NCBI RefSeq assembly: GCF_905475345.1
Contig: NC_066586.1
Location: forward strand, 11,169,400-11,233,399
From: Vespula vulgaris
Lineage: Eukaryota > Arthropoda > Insecta > Hymenoptera > Vespidae
DNA length: 64,000 nt
Reading direction: 5' to 3'
Shown here: positions 26,837 to 37,642 of the stretch, piece by piece
How positions within the stretch are numbered: position 1 is the first letter of the stretch
Layout of the letters: each line of letters starts with the position of its first letter
Notes under the pieces: model-generated
What the model was told of the DNA's origin: nothing
What the model saw: the letters and a program-made list of their open reading frames with translations, nothing else
The model's database searches: none
Position numbers and translations under genes: made by a program

Positions 26837-28675
26837 CAACGCTGATTTGCGCATCGCAACGAAAACATTCGCGAGCGATTTTTTCTTCTTTTCCAAATTT
26901 TTCTTTTTTTTTTTTTTTAACGCACAACTCCAATTTACATACATCAATAAGAAAACGTCGCGCAATGATCATCTGACTCTACGTTCAAATATTACCAATA
27001 ATAAGATGAGAAGAGGACAATTCCGCGCCCCCGCTAATATAAAAATACTGTTCTGTTGCACCATAATTCTTCTCTTACTATTCCTATAATTATGCATAAT
27101 AATCCCTGTAGTCTTTAAAACCGCTCCTTTTATATCATCGAGAGAAAAAAAAATAAAAATAAAAAATACTGGATACGCATACGCATCATTAGCAAACGGC
27201 GCAGAGAAGATTTACAATTCGTTTATCATATCTCTCTTCTTTCTTTTTTTTTATCTCTTTTTTTTCATCATTTTTCTCCTCCTTCTTCCTCATTTTTTAT
27301 TTTCGACGAAAGAGATTCTACGATTAAACGAATTTTACGCGATTTATAAAAAATACAATTCATCGATAGTTTCGAGATAAAACGAATAATATTCTTTTCT
27401 TTTCTTTTTTTTTTGTTTTTCTTTGATTGCTGACAAAGAGAGTGAAAAATTCAAACTTGCATCGGCCAATTAAGTCATATATATATATATACATATACAT
27501 ATATATGTGTGTATATATGTATATATACATATATGTATACATATATAAAGAAAACAAAAAGAAATTGAAAGAAAAAAGCGATCACTCTCTCGTACACGCA
27601 TATACATACATAACATATTCATATACATATACGAGCGTGCGATGACTATACGTATGAATTTTTTTTTTTTAACTCGTAACGCGCACGTTACTCTCCATTG
27701 CGATTTTTCTTATTTTTTTTTGTTCTTTTTTACTATTATTATTATTTTTTTTATTTTGTTTTATTTTTGTTAACTTTCGATAAACGCTAGGAGAAATGCG
27801 TCGATACAATGTCAGAAAAAAACATGCCGCTGATTCTGACGTGCCTCGCCTGCTAAAAAGGAACGATCATGGATTATGCGGCGAGAATGATAAATATATA
27901 CATATATACGTATATGTAATGCGTTCCATTGTGAAAAGAAGAAATAATAAGAGAAAGATATATATAAAAAAAAAATACATATATATATATATATACTCGA
28001 AAAGATCGATTTTAGCTGCAGCAAGCACGGCAGACGGTCGACGGCCGACATAATTGATATCACGTCGAATATCGATATCTCATTATTTCCGCAATAATTA
28101 CATTATGTAATCGTTCCTAATTATTTCATTAATTATTAGCTTGTTGCTTCTTTTTTTTTTTCTTATCTCGTTTTAATAGATCAGCGCGACGCAAAGAGAA
28201 TTTCCCTTTTCTCGCCGAGGGAGAATAAATTCTGCAATTGTCAGGCTGCCTGTTAGTTATTACGATTATTAATTGTATAATTATATATATATATATTTAT
28301 ATTTATATATATATTTATATATAGTATATATTCAGCATCACAGTAAGATAGCGCCTTTCATTATTAAGTGATCGTCGATCTTCTCGGACCATTTATATTC
28401 ATCCTGTCAACAACGTACTCTACAACAACCCGTCTAAACATTGTCAAATAATTCTTATTCATTTCTGTTTCTTTTTTCCCCCTTTCTTTCTTCCTTTTCC
28501 TTTTCTTAACATCAAAGTCGATGCGATTTATTTACGTACTTGGATATCCGCAATATCCATCAAGATTCGAGGTAATTAGGATAGGAGCAACTAATAATAT
28601 AGTACTGTTAGGAAGGTACTGTGTTCGATAAAATGATTCGGGTCATACCTCTATGACCATTGTATTGCGCGTTTT

Positions 28676-28698
28676 AAAAAAAAAAAAAAAAAAAAAAA
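28676..28698. repeat. poly-A tract
   Basis: A homopolymer run of about 23 A. No target-site duplication or element body is recognisable next to it, so a retroposon tail cannot be claimed. Confidence 0.8.
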
Positions 28699-29606
28699 GA
28701 AACAAAGAAACGCATAACGTTAGTACTACGGAAAAATCAATGTCGATAGATATAAAAATAATAGTAATAATAATAGTAATAATAATAATAATAATTAATA
28801 ATATGAAAAAAAAGAGATGAAAAATAAAACGTTAAAATAATAAAAATCGTCAGCTGCGAGAAGCTGCCGGAAAATACAATTAGACTTGCGACGACGAGCG
28901 TACGAATACATGACATTCGTAGAACGCAACGAAAAGTAAAGATTTTAGAAAGAAAAAGTATCATTGAACATTCATCGTTTGGAAATTCTGTCGCAAGTTT
29001 TTTAAATTCGTCCGTAATTAAAAGATATTTCGCCATCTGACACGACGAATAATCGAACGTCAAATCATAGAATAGCGCACCGTGTCTATGTTCTTCCTAT
29101 CCTATCGAAAAATAGCCAAACAGAGTACTACGAATAGGTACTTATAATTACTTCTGAAAATAAATAGTTATAAAAATAAGCGAACATTTTATGCTTAAAA
29201 TACCTTAGGTAAAACTTAATTAGTTTGCACCACGTACAGAGTGGAATGTGTGGTTTTTCTTACTAGACCATAGAAGCGTAATTCTAACAAAAGTTTTAAC
29301 TACCATTTAAAAAACATTAACGACAACTTGTCAATTGTAATCATTCATAGTGCAATAGCTTCAATAGAAAAAACGTGAATCAATAAATAATAGTGCAACA
29401 AGAAAGTTAGACATATGAGAAACGACGAATACCGAATATCGATCGATTCGCGCCTCGATAAATCATTATTATGTCGTTAATAGAATAAATAATCGTACTG
29501 AAGGGAAAAATCTGAGTGTTCTATAATAATAGAATTAGGTACGATATTCGATTCATTTTTTTTTCTCCACCGTGCGATAAGGAAAGATATCTTTTCTTTT
29601 TCTTTT

Positions 29607-29643
29607 TGTTGTTGTTGTTGTTTGTTTGTTTGTTTGTTTGTTT
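29607..29643. repeat. (TTG)n/(TTTG)n compound repeat
   Basis: Four GTT units followed by about six GTTT units, with TTTC-type repeats on the right. Confidence 0.85.
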
Positions 29644-30251
29644 TTCTTTTCTTTCTTTCTTTCTTTTTTTCTTTTTTTAAACACCGTGGAAGAATGAAAG
29701 AATACATGCGTCTAAAGCGTGTAAAATACCTTCATTTTTCTTTTTCTTTTTCTTTTCTTTTCTTTTCTTTTCTTTTCACGAAGACGCGAAAACTCAAGTA
29801 CTCGCAATTATCGGTATTTAACTTAAATAAGGGGGTGGGATGGGGGAGAACTTTTTTGTACTTTTCTATAAATTTTGTTCATATCTACTATACCTATCTC
29901 TAAAACGACAAAGTTCCCATCGTCTCGGCATTAAATGAGAGAATGTAAAAATCAAGCAGCACAAAATTCATCACGATTTTTCTCCTTCGAAAAATAATCA
30001 ACTCCGAGAATTCACTTCGAAAAAATACAAGGAAACTGTGAGAGCGAAGACTTTTCCTTCTGATTTGTGTTTCTTTTGTTTTTTTCTTTCTTTCTTGCTT
30101 TTCTTTCATTTCGACGGCAAGTACAGACCACCGTTGTGTATCTTCAATCACGTTTCCCGTTACTCCTCGTCGTTTATAAAAGACGAGACATAGAACGGGT
30201 TAACGTGTTTCAATACTTAACCAGACCAAAACGGTGGTCAAAGATTTTATA

Positions 30252-32479
30252 CTATTCGCGCCGCGTCCTCTTCGGACGCTGATTGACTCCTACTTCGTCG
30301 CTACCGCGTGACTTCTTACCTATTTGTACCTGACTTTGTGCGGTTAATTGCAACGAAATAGCATGCGTATTTAACTTCTCGGCTAGAAGAAGATCCTTGA
30401 GGCCCTTCATTTTCTGACTGTACAAAGTTATTCTTGGCCTCTCATTTTCAGAATCGACTTCCTCCTCAGGATCTAGGCTTTCCTGAGATGTTGACGGTGC
30501 TGGAGGTAAGGCATCCTCGGGAGGAGCGACGAATGGTTCCCCACCACCTTGCAGCAAATAATCCCTGTTGAGGATTTTTTCACTGCAGGCAGCTGTTAAC
30601 GCTTGAATACTGGGATGCATCGGTGCTGGATTAGCCGGTACTTTAGACTCCAAACTTTTGATTAAATCGCGTGCTGCATTACCCCTCTCCTTCGTTTTAC
30701 AATAATTATTATTATTATTGTTAAGAGTCTCCTCGGGACTCGTTTCCCTCTTCTGCATTTTTTCTTCCTCTTGCTTCGTCTCCATATCGTAACACTCGAT
30801 GACAACCTGAGCACGGATCGAAGCATCGAATTTAGAGATTGTATTCACTAATGGTCGTGCCCAACCTATGTGCAGGACAGGAGTATTTGCTCCTTCTTCC
30901 CATTGACAGATACTGTCGTAAAATCTTAGGAGATACACGAAACACCGTGGCTGTCGTAACAGTCGTTCGTCGGCCCTTACCGTGTGCGGTATCAATTCGT
31001 TGGCAATTTCCAATAATTCCTTATATATTTCTCCGTCGTCCCGCGAATAATCGTATCTGTCGCACATTAATTAACATTAACAAAGTGTCGAAGGAAAAAA
31101 TCTTTTAAATGTATATGTATATATATATGTATATATATATATATACACACCTGAGCAAAACTCTCAAGATAATAAAAACTTACTTTCTCAATACGTCTGC
31201 AGCGTCTGACCAAGACGCCAAAGCATTAGCGTGTAATCCATGTCTATAAAGATATCCACCTTGATAAGTATATGGATAAACGTGTGCATTGCCGTAATAT
31301 TTTCTTGCACATCTTACGGCTTCCTAAAATAATGAAATTCGATAATATTTCTCCTCGCATGCTTTGTTCCGACTTTATTCTGATTATTTTACAAAATTTT
31401 AAACTAACCTGAAACAAATCTATTGCAGGAGGTCTTCCTGGTGTTGGCGCAGCTTCTTCTAAATCACCCAAATTACCAAGCGCCATAGGATATTTGGCAA
31501 GATGACCCAAATCGTAGAGTAACCATAATAATTCTTGTTGAAGTAACGCTACTTCTGCCGCATCTGCTGTTGCGCTCAGACTAGGATTTATAGCAGATAC
31601 TATTGTGGCAACTTCCATAGCACGAGAACATACAACTGCCTGACCATTTACGTACAACCACGATCGAGAAGCTACACCAGGTTCAACGGGTTGCCCACGT
31701 TTATCCTCGTTTCCCTTCCCTAATATTAAAAGTAGCATGCTTGAAAAATTTGATGTGGCATTCTTTGAATAACTTGTAGCACGCACATCAAAACGATTTA
31801 TCAATTTCTTATTCAGTTCTTTGAACTGAGCTCAGAGATAATTGGAATGAAATACTACTATGACCAGACAAAAGATTTTACAAAGAACACATAAACGTAT
31901 TACAAAAAGCATACCGTGCCATGTAACCTCTGCAGTTTCAGAACCATGCTCTCCATATACGACCCATGCGTGGTCCTCTGACATAGCAAGATGCACATCT
32001 TTAAATCCTAACACTTGACAACCAGCGACTACTGCGTAAGCGACTCCAAAACAATCCAATTTATTTGCGGTAAGATAACTGTAGAGGCTCTGTAGATGAG
32101 CTCGATCCTTGTAGTAGCTTCTCGTGAGCGAGTTCCATATAACGTCGGAGACTTTCTTGATGAGTTCACGCGTAGCGTATTTGGTGTCGTAAACCGTGAG
32201 ATCGACAGCTCCTTTGATAACAGCGTGAAACTTAGTATATAATGCTTCGGCTATATGATATTCGACGGCCGGCAATTTAGGCTCGTCGTAAACAGTGCTC
32301 TCCTGCGACGTAAATGTTCGGTTACAGGTTAGGGAATTCTCAACAGCTCCGACGAGAATCGAAAGTAGCGCGAGGTCCGGCTCCGAGCTATTTTCCAGTT
32401 GATTTTGGAAGATCTGGACGATCGAGGAGATGCTCTGGATCGGGAAGAGTGCTTTATCCTCTTCTCGAAAACCCGCCAT
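30252..32479 (-). CDS. Men1: menin, MLL/JunD-binding chromatin scaffold
   Basis: Four exons on the minus strand: 31915-32479 (ATG at 32479), 31409-31719, 31184-31323 and 30252-31056 (stop). Phases join at WHG|KGNEDKRG, LFQ|EAV and LRK|YDY. The product has 606 residues, against about 610 in human menin. Signature stretches are VKKVSDVIWNSL, AMSEDHAWVVYG and LQQELLWLLYDLGHL. Residues lining the vertebrate MLL-binding pocket are conserved: Tyr308, Tyr312, Trp330, Glu352 and Glu355 match human Tyr319, Tyr323, Trp341, Glu363 and Glu366. The linker near residues 380-520 is acidic and Asn-rich, and the C-terminus (RPKRTRRE) is basic like a nuclear signal. Menin anchors MLL/Trithorax histone H3K4 methyltransferase complexes. 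The gene is head-to-head with BLOC1S2. Confidence 0.97.
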
Positions 32480-32710
32480 GTCGCAACTGGCAGGCCTGTA
32501 GAGACACGGGATCGTAGATGTATAACGCTTCAAAGCACGAGTGTCATCTCGCTTTCAAAGATTTCTTGACAGAAACTATCCTTGAATTCGACCTACCTTC
32601 TGACCCCTTTTACCGTCGACCAACGGCACACGCTAATCGCCTTTGATTTTCCCGTTGTACTACGAAAATTTTCACATTTCCGTACGAGAAAAACCGCAAC
32701 ACTATGTTCC

Positions 32711-32724
32711 GGCGGCGCGCCGCC
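32711..32724. promoter_or_regulatory. 14-bp CpG-rich palindrome upstream of menin
   Basis: GGCGGCGCGCCGCC is a perfect 14-bp inverted repeat, entirely G and C, in a region of otherwise AT-rich DNA 232 bp upstream of the menin start codon. It could be a dimeric transcription-factor site. No specific factor is recognised. Confidence 0.4.
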
Positions 32725-33121
32725 ACTAGGAGTGTTTCCACTGTTCCTTCAAGAAACCGACCTTCGGTCGCGTTTTCTTGCGTATAATATACGATTCAAC
32801 CTTTACGTGCCTTTCCTTAAAGAATCACAAAAGTATTTTCGATATAAAATATCTTTGTAACTTTCCTTCGTATCCGATTGGTCGTTTGTATTCGAACGAT
32901 ATGGAATATCGAAGAAGCTCGACGAATCATAGTTAACGTCGTTCTGATCGCTGCTATGCTATTGGATATATAAAGCATATGGCGGATTTGCAATTATTCA
33001 GAAAACATCGAGAATTTTCTTTTAATATTATACGCACTATCCGCATTTTTAAGATATATTCGAATTATTTAAGATCCTTTTTCGACATATTTTGTATTAA
33101 ATTTGTCTAAAGTCAAACAGC

Positions 33122-33123
<2 letters not shown>

Positions 33124-33157
<34 letters not shown>
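33124..33157. repeat. (TA)n microsatellite
   Basis: About 17 TA units between the divergent menin and BLOC1S2 genes. Confidence 0.95.
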
Positions 33158-33160
<3 letters not shown>

Positions 33161-33737
33161 AAATCAATATGTTGATTTTATTTTTCGCATGATATAATCG
33201 CGATACGTATATTACTTCCAGAATTAGTCTAAATGAAACAACCTGTAGTCCTCAAAAATAATTCTGAGAATTTCCATTTTTCGACAAAGTTAAATTAATT
33301 ATTCTTTTTATCAAATATTACTAATTTTTTTAAATAAATATAATAACTAGTTGAAAGGAGCCAACTTTGTCGTTAACTAAAAACCGAGCTGTTTTCGAAA
33401 ATATACGCATATTGGCTCGATGTATAATAAATAAAGAAAATACGATACGAACTATACACGATGTAAAAATCGGTTATAATAAATAATAATTATAGAGAAC
33501 TAATTTGATGTAAAAATTACGTCACATCGTGATGTACAAGAACGAGTGAATGTGTCGAAGATGTGACACGATTAAGGTTAGGAAAGGAATTTATTTCGAA
33601 GAGTCTACTTTTTAAATTGTAAAATATTCTTCACTTTTGTTAGAAGACGGTGTTCATCGAAATTACAGTTGGTCGTTGATTTAACAAGTTTTGTTCGGAG
33701 TGATACAAATTAAAAAAAAAAAAGAAAAGAAAAGAAA

Positions 33738-34316
33738 ATGACAACCGTAAACAAGCCTTCAAAAGAACCGACACAATCTACTGTGTGCGCACAGATGGAA
33801 AGCTCCATGACAGATGGAAATTCAAGATGCGAATCGCCGAAACGTGGTACAACACTTTCAACTAGTACCAGTAGTTTCGAAGCTCTTGATCCTCATGATC
33901 CAAACCTAAGTCGTTTAGCTAATACGATGTTTCAAAAAACTGGCGAATATTTGCAAGAAGAACTCACCGCTACTCACGCTGATTATCGATTACTAGAACG
34001 ACTAAATAAAGAGACTATCGCAAAGTACACAGAATTGAAAACAATATCGTCGAATGTTTCAATATCATTGGATTCTTTAAACGAAAAATATAAAAATTTG
34101 CGACCTATATTGGAAAATATTGATCAAATTGACGATAGTGTTAATAAATTGGAGCAAGCAGCTTATAAGCTAGAAGCATATTCTAAACGATTAGAGGCAA
34201 AGTTTAAAGATCTCGAGAAGGATTTAAAAAAGAATGAAAATCTTCATGTTCTTAAACAATGTATAGATAATGTGACAAAAGGTAATGTTATGACTGGAAA
34301 CAAGCCTACTTTATAA
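33738..34316 (+). CDS. BLOC1S2: BLOC-1 subunit 2
   Basis: A single uninterrupted frame of 192 codons opens at an ATG after an A-rich leader. Residues 1-50 are Ser/Thr-rich and probably disordered, making the protein longer than human BLOC1S2 (about 142). Residues 58-165 are the conserved core: an ELTATHADYRLLERLN helix, an NEKYKNLRPILENIDQID helix, and the signature YKLEAYSKRLEAKFK near 143-157. Heptad-like leucines run through it, as expected for this all-helical subunit. In animals it is shared by BLOC-1 and BORC, which act in biogenesis and positioning of lysosome-related organelles. No intron is present, which is simple for this neighbourhood. Confidence 0.93.
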   Translation: MTTVNKPSKEPTQSTVCAQMESSMTDGNSRCESPKRGTTLSTSTSSFEALDPHDPNLSRLANTMFQKTGEYLQEELTATHADYRLLERLNKETIAKYTELKTISSNVSISLDSLNEKYKNLRPILENIDQIDDSVNKLEQAAYKLEAYSKRLEAKFKDLEKDLKKNENLHVLKQCIDNVTKGNVMTGNKPTL

Positions 34317-35623
34317 TCAAATCTTTTTCTAATACTGATAGATCGCATAATATTACATATTTAAAATTTGTCAATAAGAAACATTATTTAAAAATATTAA
34401 TATAACATTGAATGCGGATGGATAGTAATTGTTAATTTTAAGATTTCTTATTTTTAATTGAAATTGAGGAAATATATTTGTGCTTGCATTTACTTTAAGA
34501 AAATAACAATAAATTAAGTTAATGAGTAATTACAAAGAAATAACTTATAAAATTAAAGTATGTAGTTTAATGGTATTACAATGATCATTGGTGTTCACGT
34601 TTCTATGTAAATAAAAGATGTTGAAATTTCACAAAAAATGGAAATTTAGTATTTCTATAGTTCTATTGTTTAACACATATTTTTACAGAATTATTATAAG
34701 GTACTTATAAGTAATTACGCACCAACGTTAACAAACTATTTTAATGCACTTAGCTTTCTTTTTTATCTTATATTTTCATACATTCTTTGTATATAGATGT
34801 CAAAAACAATATTTTATCTCCTATGTGACAGAAGATCACTCAACGCATTTCAATATAATAACTAACTTATTTTCTATAGAGGTCATTTTCTACTTAGTAA
34901 TCTATGATTTTGACTCTGCATTTGAAAAACAAAATAAGAAGATAGACTTTCTGAAAAGATTATATAATGTTCTCATCATTGTCTAATAGAAATTTAATCC
35001 AAGAAGATTGAAGATTATATTTAATACAAAATATAATACGTTACTATATAGAATGTAATAAATGATCAAAATTCTTTGTCGCGAGAAAAACTGCTTAATT
35101 ATCTCTCTTTGACCCCATGAGAATTACAAACGATACAAATTGCTTAATTCGTTCTTTTTTAGACACATATTATTTACCAACAATATCTGTTTGTAAATTA
35201 AATTGTATATTTATATATCTCGGTATTTAAATATTTATATCACTGAATGTTAAAATATTTCTGGTTGTCTTCAAACAGTCTATCAGGCATAAATAAGAAA
35301 TGTATTTGTTTCTTTCACAAAAGCTGAGTTCTAACGAAATTCTAACAAAAAATTAGATAATAAATTACATATAATCATTGCAGACTCATAAATACATAAT
35401 TTTCGATGCACCTTGTGTCTTCTTCATAGAGGAACATCATATATATATATCGTTACATAAAAATGTTTATGGCTCCTGAGTGTTAGACTTTATCATTAAT
35501 GTTATTATTTAGGTGTTAAATATTCGTCAGAAAAGGTGTAACTGCTTTAATGATAAATAATAGCAATTTGAGAAACCAAATTTGTCACTTGAAAATAAAG
35601 CATTGTAAGATTTAGTATTGCAT
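34317..35623. other. tail-to-tail 3' regions of BLOC1S2 and Elongin C
   Basis: AT-rich DNA with no exon. A plausible poly(A) signal for BLOC1S2 (AATAAA, 34610-34615) lies about 295 bp after its stop. The rest probably includes the 3' UTR of Elongin C on the minus strand. The open frame at 34744-34986 is AT-rich and looks random. Confidence 0.6.
34610..34615 (+). terminator. candidate poly(A) signal of BLOC1S2
   Basis: AATAAA 294 bp downstream of the BLOC1S2 stop codon. An earlier AATAAA occurs at about 34509. Confidence 0.4.
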
Positions 35624-36591
35624 CTAGCAATCTAAAAAATTGCCAGCCATTAAAAGTTCTAACGCAATTTCTGGTGCAATCGGAAACTCTGGGATTTCTG
35701 TGCTGCTATTCGTGTAACGAACTTTATAAGTAAAATACATGCAGACTTTTTGAAGTACATGAGAACTGTAAGAAAAATGTTGATGAAATAAAAAATTTTA
35801 TGCCAGAGATAATTGTATTTTTGTTCTTTTTATAGAGAAAACTTATTAAACTTACGGAATTTCACGGAAATTAACTTCATTAGCTTCATTTTCTGCAAAT
35901 TGACCAGGTCCACTAAGCATAGCTTTGATTGTTCCGCTTGTTAATGCGTGTTCTCGTTTCACAATAAACTCATGACCATCGCTGCTAACCAATTTTACAT
36001 ACATTGCATTCGGTCCTTCACAACCACCATAAACAGGGCCGGTTTCTTGCTAAAAGTTTATGTTTTATTTCATATAATTTTGTAATTATATCTGTATAAA
36101 GTTTTTACAAGTTACAATTGCACTACTATACAATACAAACTGGAGTTAATACAGCGGCAAACATAAGATAAGTCATGAAAGATAGGCTTTTAAGCAGCAA
36201 GTTTAATTTGCAGAGATAGGTACCGCATGCAGGTCAACAGATGATTCGCCCTCTTCTTCCTCAGCTTTATCGAGACTTTCTTCCTCATCGGGCTTAATTC
36301 AAAGGAAAAGTGGTATTAATCAAGAGCTTTCATTTACCAGTATTTTCCAGTGTTCCAAATAGACGAAATAATATCTCAACCTCTTCCCCATAGCAGCCCA
36401 AGATAAATATTTACATGTGTAGATATACATTATATATATGTACACACATATGTATATATTTATGCACATATAAGTATACAATTTATATTCACATATTTTA
36501 TACAATTTTATTATCATGCAAGATCATAAACATGCTAAATACTTAGACTATGACATACCTTATCAGACTGCATATTTACATCGTTCGACAT
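35624..36591 (-). CDS. EloC: Elongin C, adaptor of elongin and cullin ubiquitin ligases
   Basis: Minus-strand exons: 36559-36591 (ATG at 36591), 36224-36292, 35856-36049 and 35624-35765 (stop TAG). Phases are 0, 0 and 2 and all close. The conserved body runs from YGGCEGPNAMYVKL through HALTSGTIKAMLSGPGQFA and SHVLQKVCMYF to the C-terminal NFLDC, almost identical to human Elongin C (112 residues). It adopts the Skp1/BTB fold, pairs with Elongin B, and links SOCS-box and VHL proteins to cullin-2/5 as well as Elongin A. The product is 145 residues with the 69-nt acidic second exon, or 122 if that exon is skipped; both keep frame. The gene is divergent from DSCC1. Confidence 0.96.
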
Positions 36592-37642
36592 TCTTATTTC
36601 TTATTGGATAGATAATTTTCCTAAAAATAACAAAACAATATTTATAAGGAACAACAACCATATACATAATGTATAAAAAAAGAGTTTTATTTGTGAACAA
36701 AAATATGATCTATATTTCTTTTCGTACTTGATTTAATACAATTCATTAATATTTATAACTATATCATATACATTTTATGTATATATAAGATAGAAAACGT
36801 TCATTACTCGTCATTTTTCGTTAGGAAGGTTATGGTCCTCCTATCGAAACACATTATTCCTATAAATATATATTAATAATTGGCATTGTTGTGGCAATCG
36901 AGACATTATCGAATAATTATATGAAAATCGATAACAAAATAATTGAAATAATAAATACTCGTTGTTGTTAGAATCTGAACTATCTTGAAAAAACACGTTG
37001 TGAAATACGACATACTAGTTAATATTCTGTAAGAGATTTGTTTAAAACACTTTGTTTTTGGATAAATATAAAAGGGATACGTACCGTAATAAAAACAAAA
37101 TTTGATAAAAGTCAGACTTTTTGATCACAGAACAGTTCGTTGATCCGAGCAACGGCAAGGCAATAATATGGCCACCAGCTACTGAATCTTTTCGATAAAT
37201 CGAACAAAAAGAATCATATAGAATAGACACTACTCTAGGGTAAATAATTTCCCAACTGATTTTTGTACCATCTGGTGGCTAAAGAATATATTAATAGTGA
37301 TAGTAATTAAAAATAATAAATAATAACTTAATATATTGAAACAATAATATCTAAGGCATTTAATTTGAATTGCACATAAACGATAATGGTATTAAAATAA
37401 TCGAATTAAAAACACAGGAGAGCTAAATACAAGGAATTTATTAGTAATTTATTTATAGAGAAATCCGCAGTGATTTTTCTTATAAATATTCAAATTGGTA
37501 TTAGCAAGAATTGACGCGGGAGAATTTTCCTCTGTGACGGTAAATTGAAAGAAAAGAAAAATCAATATACATATTTTTGAATTTAAATTGAAGTACTGCA
37601 TTGTATAATACTGAAGTACTATTCGTACTGTGAACTTAAATT
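36592..37642. promoter_or_regulatory. divergent intergenic region Elongin C/DSCC1
   Basis: About 1.05 kb separate the two start codons, so both promoters should lie here. The DNA is AT-rich without an obvious core element. It also contains an exon-like open stretch on the minus strand at 37085-37278, described separately, and possibly untranslated exons of Elongin C. Confidence 0.5.
37085..37278 (-). other. unassigned exon-like open reading stretch
   Basis: On the minus strand a TATATTCTTTAG acceptor precedes 194 nt without a stop and ends at a strong donor (CG|GTACGT). One frame gives about 64 residues of normal protein composition, including WEIIYPRVVSILYDSFCS and AGGHIIALPLLGSTNC. I recognise no family. 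I found no convincing partner exon: a second acceptor-led stretch at 37449-37531 ends in a stop and so cannot join upstream of it. It could be an exon of a small unknown gene, an alternative exon, or a relic. Confidence 0.35.

Larger units (their letters stand above)
32480..33737. promoter_or_regulatory. divergent intergenic region menin/BLOC1S2
   Basis: The start codons of menin (minus) and BLOC1S2 (plus) lie 1,258 bp apart, so both promoters must fall in or near here. The menin side is GC-richer and holds a perfect GC palindrome at 32711-32724. The middle is AT-rich with a TA microsatellite at 33124-33157. An acceptor-like TCTCTACAG just before the menin ATG suggests an untranslated first exon. 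No coding exon is seen. Confidence 0.6.

Noticed and set aside
26663..26965. Polyaspartate open frame on the minus strand
   Set aside because: Entirely produced by the CAT triplet repeat, with no flanking coding signal.
28676..28698. Poly-A run as the tail of a retroposon
   Set aside because: No target-site duplication, no element body and no reverse-transcriptase remnant nearby.
30839..31108. Plus-strand open frame over menin
   Set aside because: Antisense shadow of the conserved last menin exon.
36200..36223. Read-through of the Elongin C acidic exon into VPISAN-stop
   Set aside because: It would truncate the protein before the conserved Elongin C fold. Splicing at GCG|GTACCT joins in frame to the fold-coding exon.
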